From the NCBI RefSeq assembly GCF_000739455.1, contig NZ_CP009211.1, positions 2,441,159 through 2,505,158 on the forward strand: a stretch of DNA of 64,000 nt, in the 5' to 3' direction. The notes under the pieces were generated by a model. That model saw only the letters and a program-made list of their open reading frames with translations. It did no database searches and was not told the DNA's origin. Origin of the DNA: Corynebacterium imitans (lineage in GTDB: Bacteria > Actinomycetota > Actinomycetes > Mycobacteriales > Mycobacteriaceae). Shown here one piece after another: positions 1-9,208 of this stretch. A program made the translations under genes and the position numbers. Numbering within the stretch: the stretch's first letter is position 1; every line of letters starts with the position of its first letter.

Positions 1-33
1 ATAAGCAATGGCCCCTGCGGTAGCGTGGGCTGC

Positions 34-822
34 ATGACTGATGCACTCGCGCCCAAGCCTGAAGACCTCTCGATAGACGCGCCGCCGGAGCTGCGCGCGC
101 AGCTGACGCACCGCACGATCCGCGAGTTCACCGATCAGCCGGTGACCGACGAGACGATGGAGACGCTGTACCGCGTGGCGATGCGGACCGCGAGCTCGCG
201 GGGGATGCAGCACGCGAGCCTTATTCGGGTGACGGATCCGAAGCTGCGGGAGCGGCTTGCCGAGATTGGTGCGCAGGAGTACGTGGGGCGGGCACCGGTG
301 TACTTGGTGTTTATTGTGGACTCGGCAAGGAACGCCGCCATCCTGCGGGAACAGGGCTATGACCCGGCGGCTGCGGGCAAGACGAAGGTGTTCGTCGAAG
401 GCTTTACCGACGCCTGCCTCATGGCCCAGAACGTCGTCAACGCTGCCGAGCGGCTTGGGCTCGGTGCGAACTACCTGGGCAACATCCACAACGACACGGC
501 CGCGGTGATTGAGACGCTGCAGCTGCCGCGCTACACGTTCCCCGTTGTCGGTCTGACGCTCGGTTGGCCGGGGCAGAACCCGCAGCTCAAGCCTCGTATG
601 GCGCCGGAGTTCCGCGTGATGGAGAACGGTTACCAGCACCGCACTAGCTGGTCCGAGGCGCTCGCCGACTACGACAAGGAAATGACCACCTACTACGACC
701 TGCGCAACGCCAACAGCCGCGTGGACAGCTACATCAACCAGGTGGTCAAGCAGCTTACGCCGCAGCGCGAGCTCGAAGACGAATCGCTGCAGGCTGCTCG
801 CTGGCAGGGCTTCGTCATCTAG
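34..822 (+). CDS. NADPH-dependent nitroreductase-family oxidoreductase (NfrA-like)
   Basis: This 262-residue protein has the flavin nitroreductase fold and probably reduces nitro groups, flavins or quinones with NADPH, using FMN, in the cytoplasm. The N-terminal LTHRTIREFTDQPV segment is the usual FMN phosphate-binding Arg/Ser region, and GLGANYLGNI near the middle is the second typical signature. The C-terminal extension with RTSWSEALADYDKE fits the NfrA/NfsA subgroup, which is about 240-270 residues long. I chose the ATG over a GTG three codons upstream, but neither has a clear ribosome site and the window edge is close. It lies 7 bp ahead of a DUF488 gene, so the two are probably co-transcribed. 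The physiological substrate cannot be told from sequence. Confidence 0.85.
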   Translation: MTDALAPKPEDLSIDAPPELRAQLTHRTIREFTDQPVTDETMETLYRVAMRTASSRGMQHASLIRVTDPKLRERLAEIGAQEYVGRAPVYLVFIVDSARNAAILREQGYDPAAAGKTKVFVEGFTDACLMAQNVVNAAERLGLGANYLGNIHNDTAAVIETLQLPRYTFPVVGLTLGWPGQNPQLKPRMAPEFRVMENGYQHRTSWSEALADYDKEMTTYYDLRNANSRVDSYINQVVKQLTPQRELEDESLQAARWQGFVI

Positions 823-829
823 GAGGATC

Positions 830-1261
830 ATGCGGATCTATACGCTCGGGTTTTCGCACAAGAGCGCGGAGGAGTTCTTCGACATCCTGCGCGATTTCGG
901 CGTGCGGCGGGTGGTGGATATTCGCCGCTCCAACACGAATCAGCTCGCCGGGTTTACCAAGAAGGACGACCTGCGCTACTTCCTGCAGGTCATTCTGGGC
1001 ATGCCGTACACGCACGAGCTGGCTCTCGCGCCGTCGACGGATCTGATGCGCGCGTACCGGCATGACGAGATTGGCTTCGATGAGTTTTCGAAGCAGTTAC
1101 GCGAAGAGTACGACGCTGGGGAGGTTTCGTCGCTGGATCGGTCGCTTTTTAACGACGCCGTGCTGCTTTGCTCCGAAGCAGATCCCTCCACCTGTCACCG
1201 GTTGATTGCCGCCGAGTACCTCGCCGAAGTTTGGGACGACGTGGAGGTCGTGCACCTTTAG
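830..1261 (+). CDS. DUF488 family protein
   Basis: A 143-residue cytoplasmic protein of the DUF488 family, whose biochemical function is not established. Family hallmarks seen are the start MRIYTLGFSHKSAEEFF, the VVDIRR strand followed by a polar loop, and the C-terminal LLCSEADPSTCHR, where the CHR motif is the family signature. The length is normal for the short single-domain members. An AGGAGG-like ribosome site overlaps the stop of the nitroreductase gene upstream, so translation is probably coupled. No regulatory site is visible in the 7-bp gap. Confidence 0.8.
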   Translation: MRIYTLGFSHKSAEEFFDILRDFGVRRVVDIRRSNTNQLAGFTKKDDLRYFLQVILGMPYTHELALAPSTDLMRAYRHDEIGFDEFSKQLREEYDAGEVSSLDRSLFNDAVLLCSEADPSTCHRLIAAEYLAEVWDDVEVVHL

Positions 1262-1275
1262 GGTTGTGTTTGGGC

Positions 1276-1695
1276 TTAGCTGTGCTGTTCGCCGGTGAGC
1301 ATGCTGAGCAGCAAAATGTTGCCCTCCGACAGGGCATCATCCGGGCAGTAGACCGCGTGCGGCACGTAGGCGCGCAGGTGGACGACCTCGCCTGGCTTGA
1401 GCGGGAAACGCTCGCCGCCGCACTCGAACTCCAGGGCGCCGTTGAGGCACTGCACGGTGACCGGGTGGGCCGCTTTGTGGTCCGGAAGCGTCTGGCCGGG
1501 GCAGAAATTGAAGACGATGAGGTTCGCGCCGTCACCCTGCAGCAGGCGCTTGACCCCAGGCCGCGCGTTGTCTGGCCGCGGGGCGACAGCGTTGATCGTT
1601 TGGATGCAGGTGGCGTGGTCGGTTGAGTCTGCCGAGTCGGCAGCACCAAACACTTCGGGGCGGTTGACGGGTAGGTCATCTTCGGGCTGAGACAT
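1276..1695 (-). CDS. Cupin-domain protein
   Basis: A 139-residue small beta-barrel protein. Residues around PGQTLPDHKAAHPVTVQCLNG and KPGEVVHLRAYVPHAV correspond to the two cupin motifs; a His/Glu metal site is plausible from the DHKAAHP and PHAV histidines. Such single-domain cupins are often metal-dependent sugar or acid isomerases, thiol dioxygenases or ligand sensors, and nothing here selects among them. The start at MSQPEDD was preferred over an upstream GTG because the family begins close to the first strand. It converges on the DUF488 gene with a 14-bp gap. Confidence 0.75.
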   Translation of the reverse strand: MSQPEDDLPVNRPEVFGAADSADSTDHATCIQTINAVAPRPDNARPGVKRLLQGDGANLIVFNFCPGQTLPDHKAAHPVTVQCLNGALEFECGGERFPLKPGEVVHLRAYVPHAVYCPDDALSEGNILLLSMLTGEQHS

Positions 1696-1814
1696 CGTTG
1701 ATCCAATCTGTGGGGTCTCGGGGGTGGTGGCGTCTGGGCGTTTACGCACCATTTTATCGGCTCAGTCCGCAGCGTGTGGCATACGCAGGACTACTCTTCG
1801 GCGGACCAGTTCTC

Positions 1815-1832
1815 AATGGAGCTAGCTCCGTT
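1815..1832. repeat. GCTAGC-centred palindrome, copy 1
   Basis: AATGGAGCTAGCTCCGTT is an inverted repeat with one mismatch. The same element recurs at 1882-1903 and 10513-10534 and is followed each time by TTTGG. Confidence 0.7.
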
Positions 1833-1881
1833 TGGCGTTTTCGGTTTGATGCGACCTGGGGTTTTCTACCCGGTGCGCGTG

Positions 1882-1903
1882 CAAATGGCGCTAGCTCCGT
1901 TTG
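1882..1903. repeat. GCTAGC-centred palindrome, copy 2
   Basis: CAAATGGCGCTAGCTCCGTT continues to TTG and pairs with itself across 22 bp with few mismatches. It sits about 65 bp after copy 1 in the same orientation and is preceded by a GCG-rich stretch, as copy 3 is. Confidence 0.7.
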
Positions 1904-2062
1904 GGTCAGGCGGCAGACCGCCGCCATACGCCCACTCCCCCACCGCAAACGGTTACATTTTGGTCACTTCCAAGATTCCACCAACATGACGCATCCCATA
2001 TTGCTAGCTTTATTAGGGGCAAGACACATTCAATCCCATTCCTATTTTGATTGGAGAGCACA

Positions 2063-3061
2063 ATGCGTATTCGTTCTACCGTCGCCGCTGTCGCAGCTGC
2101 TGCGCTTCTTCTCACCGGCTGCTCTGATTCTGGTTCGGACGCAGGCGGAGACTCCAGTAACTCAGCAAGTTCCGGCGAGTCCAGCGTGGACTTCGTCACC
2201 ATCGCTACCGGCGGCACCTCTGGCCCCTACTACCAGATCGGCGCGGCCATGTCCCAGGTCTTGAGCGACACACTTGGCGCAGATTCTTCCGTGCAAGCAT
2301 CGGGCTCGTCGGTAGAGAACATCCAGTTGCTGACTGATGGGCGAGCAGAGGTCGCCTTCGCCATGGGCGATGCAACCCGCCAGGCTATTGAGGGCACAGG
2401 CCCCTTCGAAGGCAAGGAGGCACTGAAGGATCTCAAGGCAATCACCGCGCTGTACCCGAACTTTGTGCAGATCGTCACCACGAAGAGCTCTGGCATTACA
2501 TCCGTGGAGGATCTGCGCGGCAAGCGCGTGGGCGTCGGCGACCAGAACTCGGGCGTGGAGCTCAACGCCCAGACGATCCTGGAGGCACACGGCATGAGCT
2601 ACGACGATATCGACCAGGACTACCTCTCCTACGCCGACTCGATCGACCAGATCAAGAACGGTCAGACGGACGCGGCTTTCGTGACTTCTGGTCTGCCGAA
2701 TAGCTCTGTGATGGACCTGGTGACCACCGACGATGTGGTCATCGTGCCGATCGAGGGCGAAGGCATGGAGAAGCTGCAGGAAAAATACCCCTTCTTCGAA
2801 AGCGATGCGATCCCGGGCGGCACCTACGACGAGGCAGAGGATGTGCCGACCGCTTCGATCACCAACCAGCTTTTGGTCTCCCCGAGCCTGGATGATGACC
2901 AGGTCTACGAGATCACCAAGGCGCTCTTTGAAAACTTGGACCAGATCCAGGGGGCGCACAACGCCGCAAAGCAGATCACGCTCGATTCCGTCGAGGATGG
3001 CCTGGCCACCGAGCTGCACCCCGGCGCGCGCCGCTACTTCGAAGAGGTAGGCGCGCTCTAA
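2063..3061 (+). CDS. TAXI-family TRAP transporter solute-binding lipoprotein
   Basis: A 332-residue extracellular receptor of a TRAP transporter of the TAXI type. It begins with a classic lipoprotein signal, a charged MRIRS start and a hydrophobic run ending in the lipobox LLTGC, so Cys21 should be lipidated. The mature part opens with VDFVTIATGGTSGPYYQIGA, the TAXI-family signature, followed by the ligand-binding lobes. ATG was chosen because GGAGA lies 8 bp upstream; an earlier TTG has no site. It is the first gene of an operon with the DUF1850 lipoprotein and the fused permease. TAXI systems import small organic acids; the ligand here is unknown, though the aromatic-acid genes nearby make a carboxylate plausible. 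Confidence 0.92.
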   Translation: MRIRSTVAAVAAAALLLTGCSDSGSDAGGDSSNSASSGESSVDFVTIATGGTSGPYYQIGAAMSQVLSDTLGADSSVQASGSSVENIQLLTDGRAEVAFAMGDATRQAIEGTGPFEGKEALKDLKAITALYPNFVQIVTTKSSGITSVEDLRGKRVGVGDQNSGVELNAQTILEAHGMSYDDIDQDYLSYADSIDQIKNGQTDAAFVTSGLPNSSVMDLVTTDDVVIVPIEGEGMEKLQEKYPFFESDAIPGGTYDEAEDVPTASITNQLLVSPSLDDDQVYEITKALFENLDQIQGAHNAAKQITLDSVEDGLATELHPGARRYFEEVGAL

Positions 3062-3065
3062 GGCA

Positions 3066-3545
3066 GTGCTTGTCGACGCCCACGTGCACCGGCTCTGCGC
3101 CCTCGCCCTCACCCTCCTGCTGACGCTTGGCCTTACAAGCTGCGGCAACACCCCGGAGCTGGTGGTGGAGGACGCGGAGTCCGGTGCCGAGTTCTTCCAC
3201 GTTGATGCAGACGAGGTGGACTCCATTTCCCTGGCCTGGATTCACTCGATTGAAAAAACGCCGTGGGAAGAGCACTACCGCGTCGAAGACAAGCACCTTG
3301 TGCTTACCGACGTGTACCTCAAGTCTTTCGGCGCGGGCGCCCCAACCGATCTCGAGGGGCTCACCCGCAACGAGGACGGCATGGTGCACACCAGCAGCAT
3401 CGATCGCGAGATTCCCCGGCTGCAGTGGGTCCACTCCCACGAAACGTCACACACCCTGACCATCACGTTTCTGAACGGAGAGCCACCGCTGGTTCTCGAC
3501 GATGAAATCCCACATCACACCTTCGCCACCGTCTACGTGCGGTAG
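3066..3545 (+). CDS. DUF1850 lipoprotein of the TRAP operon
   Basis: A 159-residue DUF1850 protein. The start LCALALTLLLTLGLTSC is a lipoprotein signal with lipobox LTSC, so it should be anchored outside the membrane. The body carries the family pattern of an early SISLAWIHSIEKTPWEEHYRV strand and a C-terminal TFATVYV-type strand. DUF1850 genes are commonly found between TAXI receptor and fused permease genes, exactly as here, which suggests an accessory role in substrate capture. The GTG start lies 4 bp after the receptor stop codon, so translation is probably coupled. Function is inferred from gene order alone. Confidence 0.85.
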   Translation: MLVDAHVHRLCALALTLLLTLGLTSCGNTPELVVEDAESGAEFFHVDADEVDSISLAWIHSIEKTPWEEHYRVEDKHLVLTDVYLKSFGAGAPTDLEGLTRNEDGMVHTSSIDREIPRLQWVHSHETSHTLTITFLNGEPPLVLDDEIPHHTFATVYVR

Positions 3546-3576
3546 TACCCACCGAAACTGAGAGAAGGCAGTACCC

Positions 3577-5598
3577 ATGGACAGCACTAATTCGGTCTCC
3601 CGCAAAGTTGATCTCGACACGACCGGATCCGGCAGCAACTCAACGCAGCTGAGCGACGAAACGAGCGAGCGCGACGCGCAAGAATTGCTGGAAAAGTACG
3701 ACCGCGAATCTCGCCTGCGCGAATTCGCGTCTCCGCGGACGGCTTGGGTCATCACAGCATTTGCCGTTGTCGTTTCGCTGTACCACATGTATACGGCCTA
3801 CTTCGGTACGCCGCCGGTGCTGGTGCACCGTGCGGTGCACGTTGCGATGATCCTGGTGCTGGCGTTTACCTTGTATCCCGCATACAAGGGAGCCAGCCGG
3901 ACAAAGGTGCCAATCTACGACATCGTGCTCGCACTCGCGGCGATCGCACCGGCAGTGTATATCTTCCTCAACTTTGAGGATCTAGTGCGCCGTGCCGGCG
4001 TGCCAACCCAGATGGACCTCGTCTTTGGCATCCTGCTGATCGTGCTGGTGCTCGAGGCGGCCAGACGCATCACGGGCTGGGCTCTGCCCATCTTGGGCAT
4101 CCTGTTTATGGCGTACGCGCTCTTCGGACGCGAGATGCCAGGCATGCTGCGCCACCGCGGTTACACCTGGGAAAACCTGACCAGCTTCTTGTACCTGACT
4201 ACTGAAGGTATCTTCAGTACCGCCGTCGGTGTTGCCGCGTCCTACATCTTCCTCTTCGTGCTCTTCGGCGCGGTGCTGCAGAAATCCGGAATGGGCCAGT
4301 TCTTCAACGACATTGCGCTTGCACTCGCCGGCCAGTCCCGTGGCGGCCCGGCCAAGGTGGCCGTGGTGGCCTCTGGTTTCCTGGGTTCCATCAATGGCGC
4401 GGCCGTGGCCAACGTGGTGACCACCGGTGCTTTCACCATCCCGATGATGAAGCGTGTGGGTTACAAGCCGGTCTTCGCCGGCGCCGTCGAATCCTCCGCT
4501 TCTGTTGGCGGCCAGATCCTGCCTCCCGTGATGGGCGCCGCTGCGTTCATCATGGCTGAGACCCTCGGCATGCCCTACCGCGATATCGCCATCGCCGCGC
4601 TCGTGCCTGCCTTGCTGTACTACCTCGGCGTGATTGCACAGGTGCACCTGCGCGCGACGAAAGAAGGGCTACGCGGCATCTCAAAGGAAAACCTGCCTGC
4701 GGTCAAGGAAGTCATGAAAGAACGCGGCCACCTCATGCTGCCGCTGCTGTTTTTGATCTACATGCTCTTCTTCACCGGCCGCACCATCATCTTCTCCGCG
4801 CTGCTGACCATCATCGTCACCGTAGTTGTCGCGGAGCTGCGCCCCGCAACCCGCATGGGCGTTATGGAGATCGTCGAAGCGCTTGCCGACGGCGCGAAGA
4901 CCGCCGTGTCCGTCTCCATTGCCTGTGCCGCCGTCGGTGTCATCGTGGGCGTGGTGACCTTGACCGGCTTCGGTGTGACGTTGGCCAACGCGATTGTCAC
5001 TATCGGCGCGGGCAACCTGCTGCTCTCGCTGTTCCTTACGATGATCGCCTGCATCATCCTGGGCATGGGCCTGCCGTCCATTCCGACCTACATCATCACG
5101 GCCACCATGGCTGCACCCGCGCTGGGCCAGCTCGGCGTGGAACCGCTGGTGGCGCACCTCTTCGTCTTCTACTTCGGCCTTTTTGCCAACATCACCCCAC
5201 CGGTGGCCCTGGCTTCCTTCGCGGCGGCGGGGCTCTCCGGTGCCGATCCCGTCAAGACCGGCTTCCAATCCATGCGCCTCGCGCTGGCCGGCTACATCAT
5301 TCCGTTCATCTTCGTTTTCAACCCGGCGATGCTGATGCAGGACGTCAGTCTCGTGGAAGCGTTGCAAGTGACGGTCACGGGCGTCGTCGGTGTCCTCTTG
5401 CTCTCTGTGGCAGTGGAGGGCCACCTGATGGTGCGCGTGAACCCCGTACTCCGCGTGCTGTTCGCGGGTGCGGCTTTGACCATGATGGCACCCGACCTGA
5501 GCACTGACTTGATCGGTATCGCCGTTGCATTGGTCTGCATCGTGATCCAGTCTGTGCTGGCAAAGAAGGAAGGACTCCTTTCCGTGAAGAACATCTAG
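3577..5598 (+). CDS. TRAP transporter fused permease (DctQM type)
   Basis: A 673-residue polytopic membrane protein that fuses the small (DctQ-like) and large (DctM-like) TRAP permease subunits, as is standard for TAXI systems. Roughly the first 60 residues are cytoplasmic and polar. Four helices of the small part follow, and the DctM-like part begins around GRSLR-free loop regions near residue 200, with GSINGAAVANVVTTGAFTIPMM and LPSIPTYIITATMAAPAL as recognisable family segments. Transport is expected to be a sodium- or proton-driven symport of a carboxylate delivered by the lipoprotein receptor. It ends the three-gene operon and has an AGAAGG ribosome site before the ATG. Confidence 0.92.
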   Translation: MDSTNSVSRKVDLDTTGSGSNSTQLSDETSERDAQELLEKYDRESRLREFASPRTAWVITAFAVVVSLYHMYTAYFGTPPVLVHRAVHVAMILVLAFTLYPAYKGASRTKVPIYDIVLALAAIAPAVYIFLNFEDLVRRAGVPTQMDLVFGILLIVLVLEAARRITGWALPILGILFMAYALFGREMPGMLRHRGYTWENLTSFLYLTTEGIFSTAVGVAASYIFLFVLFGAVLQKSGMGQFFNDIALALAGQSRGGPAKVAVVASGFLGSINGAAVANVVTTGAFTIPMMKRVGYKPVFAGAVESSASVGGQILPPVMGAAAFIMAETLGMPYRDIAIAALVPALLYYLGVIAQVHLRATKEGLRGISKENLPAVKEVMKERGHLMLPLLFLIYMLFFTGRTIIFSALLTIIVTVVVAELRPATRMGVMEIVEALADGAKTAVSVSIACAAVGVIVGVVTLTGFGVTLANAIVTIGAGNLLLSLFLTMIACIILGMGLPSIPTYIITATMAAPALGQLGVEPLVAHLFVFYFGLFANITPPVALASFAAAGLSGADPVKTGFQSMRLALAGYIIPFIFVFNPAMLMQDVSLVEALQVTVTGVVGVLLLSVAVEGHLMVRVNPVLRVLFAGAALTMMAPDLSTDLIGIAVALVCIVIQSVLAKKEGLLSVKNI

Positions 5599-5672
5599 GC
5601 TTAAAGAGTGATGCAGCCCACACGGTTTTCTGCAACACTGGGGCCACCCAGTCCCCGACGAAAGGCCTGCCC

Positions 5673-6347
5673 ATGGATGGTGACCTGCCACTGAAACAGT
5701 CCCTGATGATCGTAGTGGGCACCCTCGTTGTGTTTGGTGGGATATTTCTTCTGCTTCCTGATGAGGACGACGGGGCGTCGGGAAGCGAAGAGGCCCCGGT
5801 GGAGGGGACGGCGGTCTTCCCTTCGCACGGGATGGTCGACGAGAAGATTTCGGCAGCGAGGGAAGCGGGCGAGGCCCCGGCGACGTTCGGGGCCACAGGC
5901 GAAAGCGTTGAGCCGGAAGGGGCTCGGCTGCAGGATCGGGAAGCGCCGGCGAAGGAGAGTTTCGAGCTCGTCCCGCTGGAAACCGGGGAAACCGCCAACG
6001 TGGTTGGGCAGCGTGTCTACGTCGGCCCCTTGCGCAATCTGGGCAAAAGCTTCGAGGGCAAGGATCTCGTATGTCACGATGTATCCTTCCTCAACGGCAT
6101 GGACCACGAAACATGGCTCTCGGCTAGCGACTTCTCGCTTATCACCCCAACTGGGCAAAAGATGGAGTACACGCAGCCTTCCGCATTTCCGCGCTGGGAC
6201 AGGTCCGTTCTCCCTGGGCAAACCACCAGCGGGGTGCAGTGCTATCAGGCTCCGATTGCCGAGGGAACATACACCGTCAACTACACGCCGTTCAACGCAA
6301 AGTACCCGCTCGCAGCATGGAAATCGGGCTTGAGCAGCGCAGAATAG
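5673..6347 (+). CDS. Membrane-anchored extracellular protein of unknown function
   Basis: I do not recognise this 224-residue protein as a named family. It has one N-terminal transmembrane helix at about residues 9-27 (SLMIVVGTLVVFGGIFLLL), then an acidic, Glu/Ala/Pro-rich linker of about 70 residues. The C-terminal domain of about 120 residues is beta-rich with two cysteines and resembles in outline the DUF4352-type immunoglobulin-like domains, which is only a guess. The GAAAGG-type site upstream supports the ATG. It follows the TRAP operon after 74 bp, enough for a separate promoter. Confidence 0.7.
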   Translation: MDGDLPLKQSLMIVVGTLVVFGGIFLLLPDEDDGASGSEEAPVEGTAVFPSHGMVDEKISAAREAGEAPATFGATGESVEPEGARLQDREAPAKESFELVPLETGETANVVGQRVYVGPLRNLGKSFEGKDLVCHDVSFLNGMDHETWLSASDFSLITPTGQKMEYTQPSAFPRWDRSVLPGQTTSGVQCYQAPIAEGTYTVNYTPFNAKYPLAAWKSGLSSAE

Positions 6348-6438
6348 GCTGTCGGTTCGAAAGCGTGCAAGGCGTGTCCGGTGCTGCTGCTAGGTTCACA
6401 ACTTTGCACCGACCGCCAGCCGCTTTGCCCCGGCGCGG

Positions 6439-6561
6439 CTGAGCGCGTCAGAAGTTGACGCCCTGGACTACCTGCGCAGCCACTCTTCCAGCGAGTGCCT
6501 GCGCATCGAGCAGGAACGCATCGTCTTCGACGACGCCGTCGAGCTGCTGCGGCGTGTGTAG
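6439..6561 (+). pseudogene. C-terminal gene remnant
   Basis: An in-frame segment of about 41 codons ends in a stop and reads as protein-like sequence (LSASEVDALDYLRSHSSSE and so on, ending DDAVELLRRV). It has no start codon with a ribosome site, and the frame only opens about 100 bp upstream. It looks like the tail of a lost gene at the edge of the degraded accessory region. The parent family is not recognised. Confidence 0.35.
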
Positions 6562-6688
6562 GTTTTGCTGGCTCCGATGCTTTCCTTTTCACGGCAGAAA
6601 TCGCGGGACAGACGGTCAGGTGTCGTGTTAATGTGCAAACGTGAGCATTTAACTGCATATTGAATGGATACTGACTGAAAGGAACCTT

Positions 6689-7460
6689 GTGCACTCCCTG
6701 AAAATTCCGGGCCTCGGAAAAAGTCCCGTTTGAACAAGTTGTCGGCGCACTCATCGGGGTAATTGCGATACTTGGCACCGTTGCTGGCCTTGTAGTCGCT
6801 ACTGGCGACGGAGGCAGCTCTGATCCACAATCGCGAAAGGACAACGAGAGTACTCCCACTGCCCCCGCTGCAAAGCCGAAGCCGACGACGCCGCAAGCAT
6901 CCCCCTCGACAACTAAGCCGTCAGCCAATCCAACTGAATCTACCTCGCCATCCGAGGCTGAATCAACCGATTCAACAGAGCCCGACGTCCCCACGGAATT
7001 GCCGCAAGAAGAAGGTACCGAGAGTAAGTTCGGGCCAGGCAAACAATACTCGTGGCAGAGCCTCTACAACCTGGACCAACGTCTTCTAAAGATCAATGCT
7101 GATCTGCTCGAAATTAGCTTTGAGCGCTATTTATTGCGCGGAGGAGCGCACACCAGGATCGCGTTGGATAATGTCGCAATCGGCCTGGCCAACGAGATTT
7201 CCACCCTAGAGTTCGATGAAACCATTGAAGGTGCTCAGTACTTCGCTACTACAAGTTTTGATCGCACTATCGACGGCGTACCTTCGTATGTGGTCGTGAC
7301 TCGGATCGGTATTCCTTATGTCGAGTACAAAGACACGGAGGTTTGGGACAACATTCAAGCTCCGGACTTCAGTGGGTTAGACGCCGGGGTTCAGACCCGC
7401 TTCGACGATAACTACTACTACGTTGTCTCTGTTATGCAGAGGTCAAAATATAGTTTCTAG
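6689..7460 (+). pseudogene. Frameshifted membrane-anchored surface protein
   Basis: A GTG start with a GAAAGG site reads MHSLKIPGLGKSPV and stops at a TGA. If one base in the CCC at 6725-6727 is skipped, the frame continues as SPFEQVVGALIGVIAILG and stays open to 7460. The restored product of about 256 residues has a transmembrane helix near residues 18-40, a Ser/Thr/Pro/Lys-rich linker of about 70 residues, and a C-terminal domain of about 130 residues starting near YSWQSLYNLDQ. The family is not recognised. Either the gene is broken, or the base is a sequencing error, or CCC-G slippage allows +1 frameshifting. The downstream part alone could start at a TTG at 6999. Confidence 0.6.
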
Positions 7461-7528
7461 CCAACAGTTTGGCTTCCTCAGCCTGTGTGGCTCCAGTTGA
7501 CAGCTACTGGTTGTTGGACGAGACCGCA

Positions 7529-8990
7529 TTACCTATTTGAAGACCATCCCTGGCCTTCGAACTCGTCCAGCAGCTCAAGCACGTCAGGGGCTCGCCACGA
7601 ACGCGTCCGTTATCCAGCTGCGCTCCAACAACAATTCCAGCCCGTTCGAGAGTTTCCAACGCATTTCCCGCTGAGACTAGCGACGGTCTCAGCTCGTCGA
7701 CCACGATGCGTGTCGTGAGCACCGGACGTTGCAGCAGCAGGGGCAAGACCTTTCACGCCAAGGCGTCAGAGCGGGCAGGCAGCTGCTGTCGCCACTCCCC
7801 CAGCACCGAGTCCAACTCATGCGCAATCCACGCCCCATGTTCAACGGCCTCGAGCGCACTTGCTGCGAACAGCGCCACAATCTGGTCAATATCGCCTTGC
7901 CTGTACGCATCTAGGGCGGCGAAGCAGTCATCGACTCTGGACAACAACCCCGCAGAGATCGGCACCGGCCCGTTCGCGCTAAGCCTGTTATGTCTATAGA
8001 GTTTTTGGACACGGAGTCTAATGACTTATTGGACACGGAATCCATGGAGTTCTTGGACACTTTCTAGCGGATCATTCTCGTGGTCTGTGCTGCGGTCACA
8101 AGCAGGACAGTTACGGGGTGCTTCGCCGTGCTTGATCGTGCTTCGTTGCCTCGGCAAGGTGAGGTTGGCTCACCGGCCGTGCGGCCCGTGGCGTACCGCT
8201 GCCGGAGGCTGCGCACTGAAGAGCTCTCGCCGCCAGGGGCTGTGTAGATCATCTCGGGGCTGTCGGCGGCGACCAGGGCTTAAAGCACGTGCTCCTTGAG
8301 TCTTAGGGTGGTCTGCCGTCGGCGGCTATACACGCACCGCTGCTCCCGCGTAGTTGGCCTTGGACTTTCATCCGCGCTTCTGAACGACGCCATCGGAGTG
8401 ATGGCTTTGTCGACATTAGGGGACTCGAGGGCAACCAGCTCGCGGCGTTTTTCTATAGCGAAAACCATTCAGCCTTTCCGCTACTGGGAATGTCCAAAAT
8501 GCCCTTAGACATCCCGTCCAAAAAGTCGTTGGACTCCTTGTCCAAAAAGCCCTTAGACATGACACGTTCGCGCTAAGCCCTCGCGACTTCAGCAACACGT
8601 GTACCAGCGCACGCCCCGTGCGCCCGTTGCCGTCTGCAAAGGGGCGGATCGTTTCAAGCTGGGCGTGCGCGATAGCCGCCTGCGCCAACGCTGGGACATC
8701 GCGGCGAGCCACGAAGGCTTCCAAATCCTCCAACAGTGCTGGAACATGCTCTTGGTGTAGCGGCACAAAAAGTGCACCACCCGGATGGTGATCATCCGGG
8801 CCACCGATCCACACTGCTTGCTCGCGCAACTTCCCCGCGATCTCCGGTGCGGAGTCCTGCAGAAGCACGCTGTGCATTGCCAATAGCATCCTAGTCGTGG
8901 CTGAATCGACCTCAATCGCGCGCTGCATCTGGCGAACATTCGCCACGATCAACTTTGCGTTCGTGGTCAGCGAGGCCTGTTGAGGAAGAT
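7529..8990 (-). pseudogene. Fic-family pseudogene, truncated and interrupted
   Basis: This is a close paralogue of the intact Fic gene at 10536-11705. It matches that protein from about residue 115 (NAKLIVANVRQMQRAIEVD) through the intact Fic motif HPFADGNGRTGR, here RPFADGNGRTGR, to the C-terminus. Three lesions are visible. The first ~115 codons are missing upstream of about 8970. A 579-bp element splits the gene after the codons for GLSAN. Near 7612 one G is lost relative to the intact copy, so LDKRTRSW becomes a frameshift, although the original frame can still be followed to a stop at 7529. Note that the first residue of the Fic motif is Arg instead of His, so even a repaired copy would lack the catalytic histidine. 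Confidence 0.85.
7986..8564. mobile_element. 579-bp IS-like or MITE-like element with 15-bp target duplication
   Basis: The element is bounded by the 15-bp direct repeat CGTTCGCGCTAAGCC (7971-7985 and 8565-8579); the intact Fic paralogue has only one counterpart of it, so this is an insertion. The ends are imperfect inverted repeats beginning TGTTATGTCTA and TGTCATGTCTA. Each end holds two to three tandem units of the form GTCTA-N5-TTTTTGGACA spaced about 24 bp. TGT ends, long variable target duplications and GGACA-rich ends recall IS481-type elements. The interior shows no intact transposase on either strand, so it is a decayed or non-autonomous copy. Confidence 0.75.
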
Positions 8991-9208
8991 ATAGGCTTCA
9001 CGCGCGGAATCGGGATTTTGTGAACAGAATTGCGGGGGGGGCGGAGGGGACGTCGATAAATGAGAACAGCTCGGCCCCCGGATGAACGTTCAGATGAGCA
9101 ATCGAGCGTATCCACTGGTCTGTGTTGTAAGTTAAATGAAAACTATTAAAGAAACGGGACGTGTTGGGGGCACTGGCACGCCTTCTCAATCGGGGTCATG
9201 GGGGACTG

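Larger units (their letters stand above)
1696..2062. other. Intergenic region with two palindromic repeats and the TRAP operon promoter
   Basis: This 367-bp stretch between the divergent cupin and TRAP genes has no convincing coding sequence. It holds two copies of the GCTAGC-centred palindrome listed separately, about 65 bp apart, and a more AT-rich tail from about 1950 onward that should carry the TRAP operon promoter. Short reading frames here lack ribosome sites and are not called. Confidence 0.6.

Noticed and set aside
8998..9189. A 63-codon frame on the minus strand with protein-like text (NTDQWIRSIAHLNVHPGAEL)
   Set aside because: No start site, no recognised family, and it lies between a pseudogene edge and the Abi-like gene; it may be another remnant but cannot be supported.
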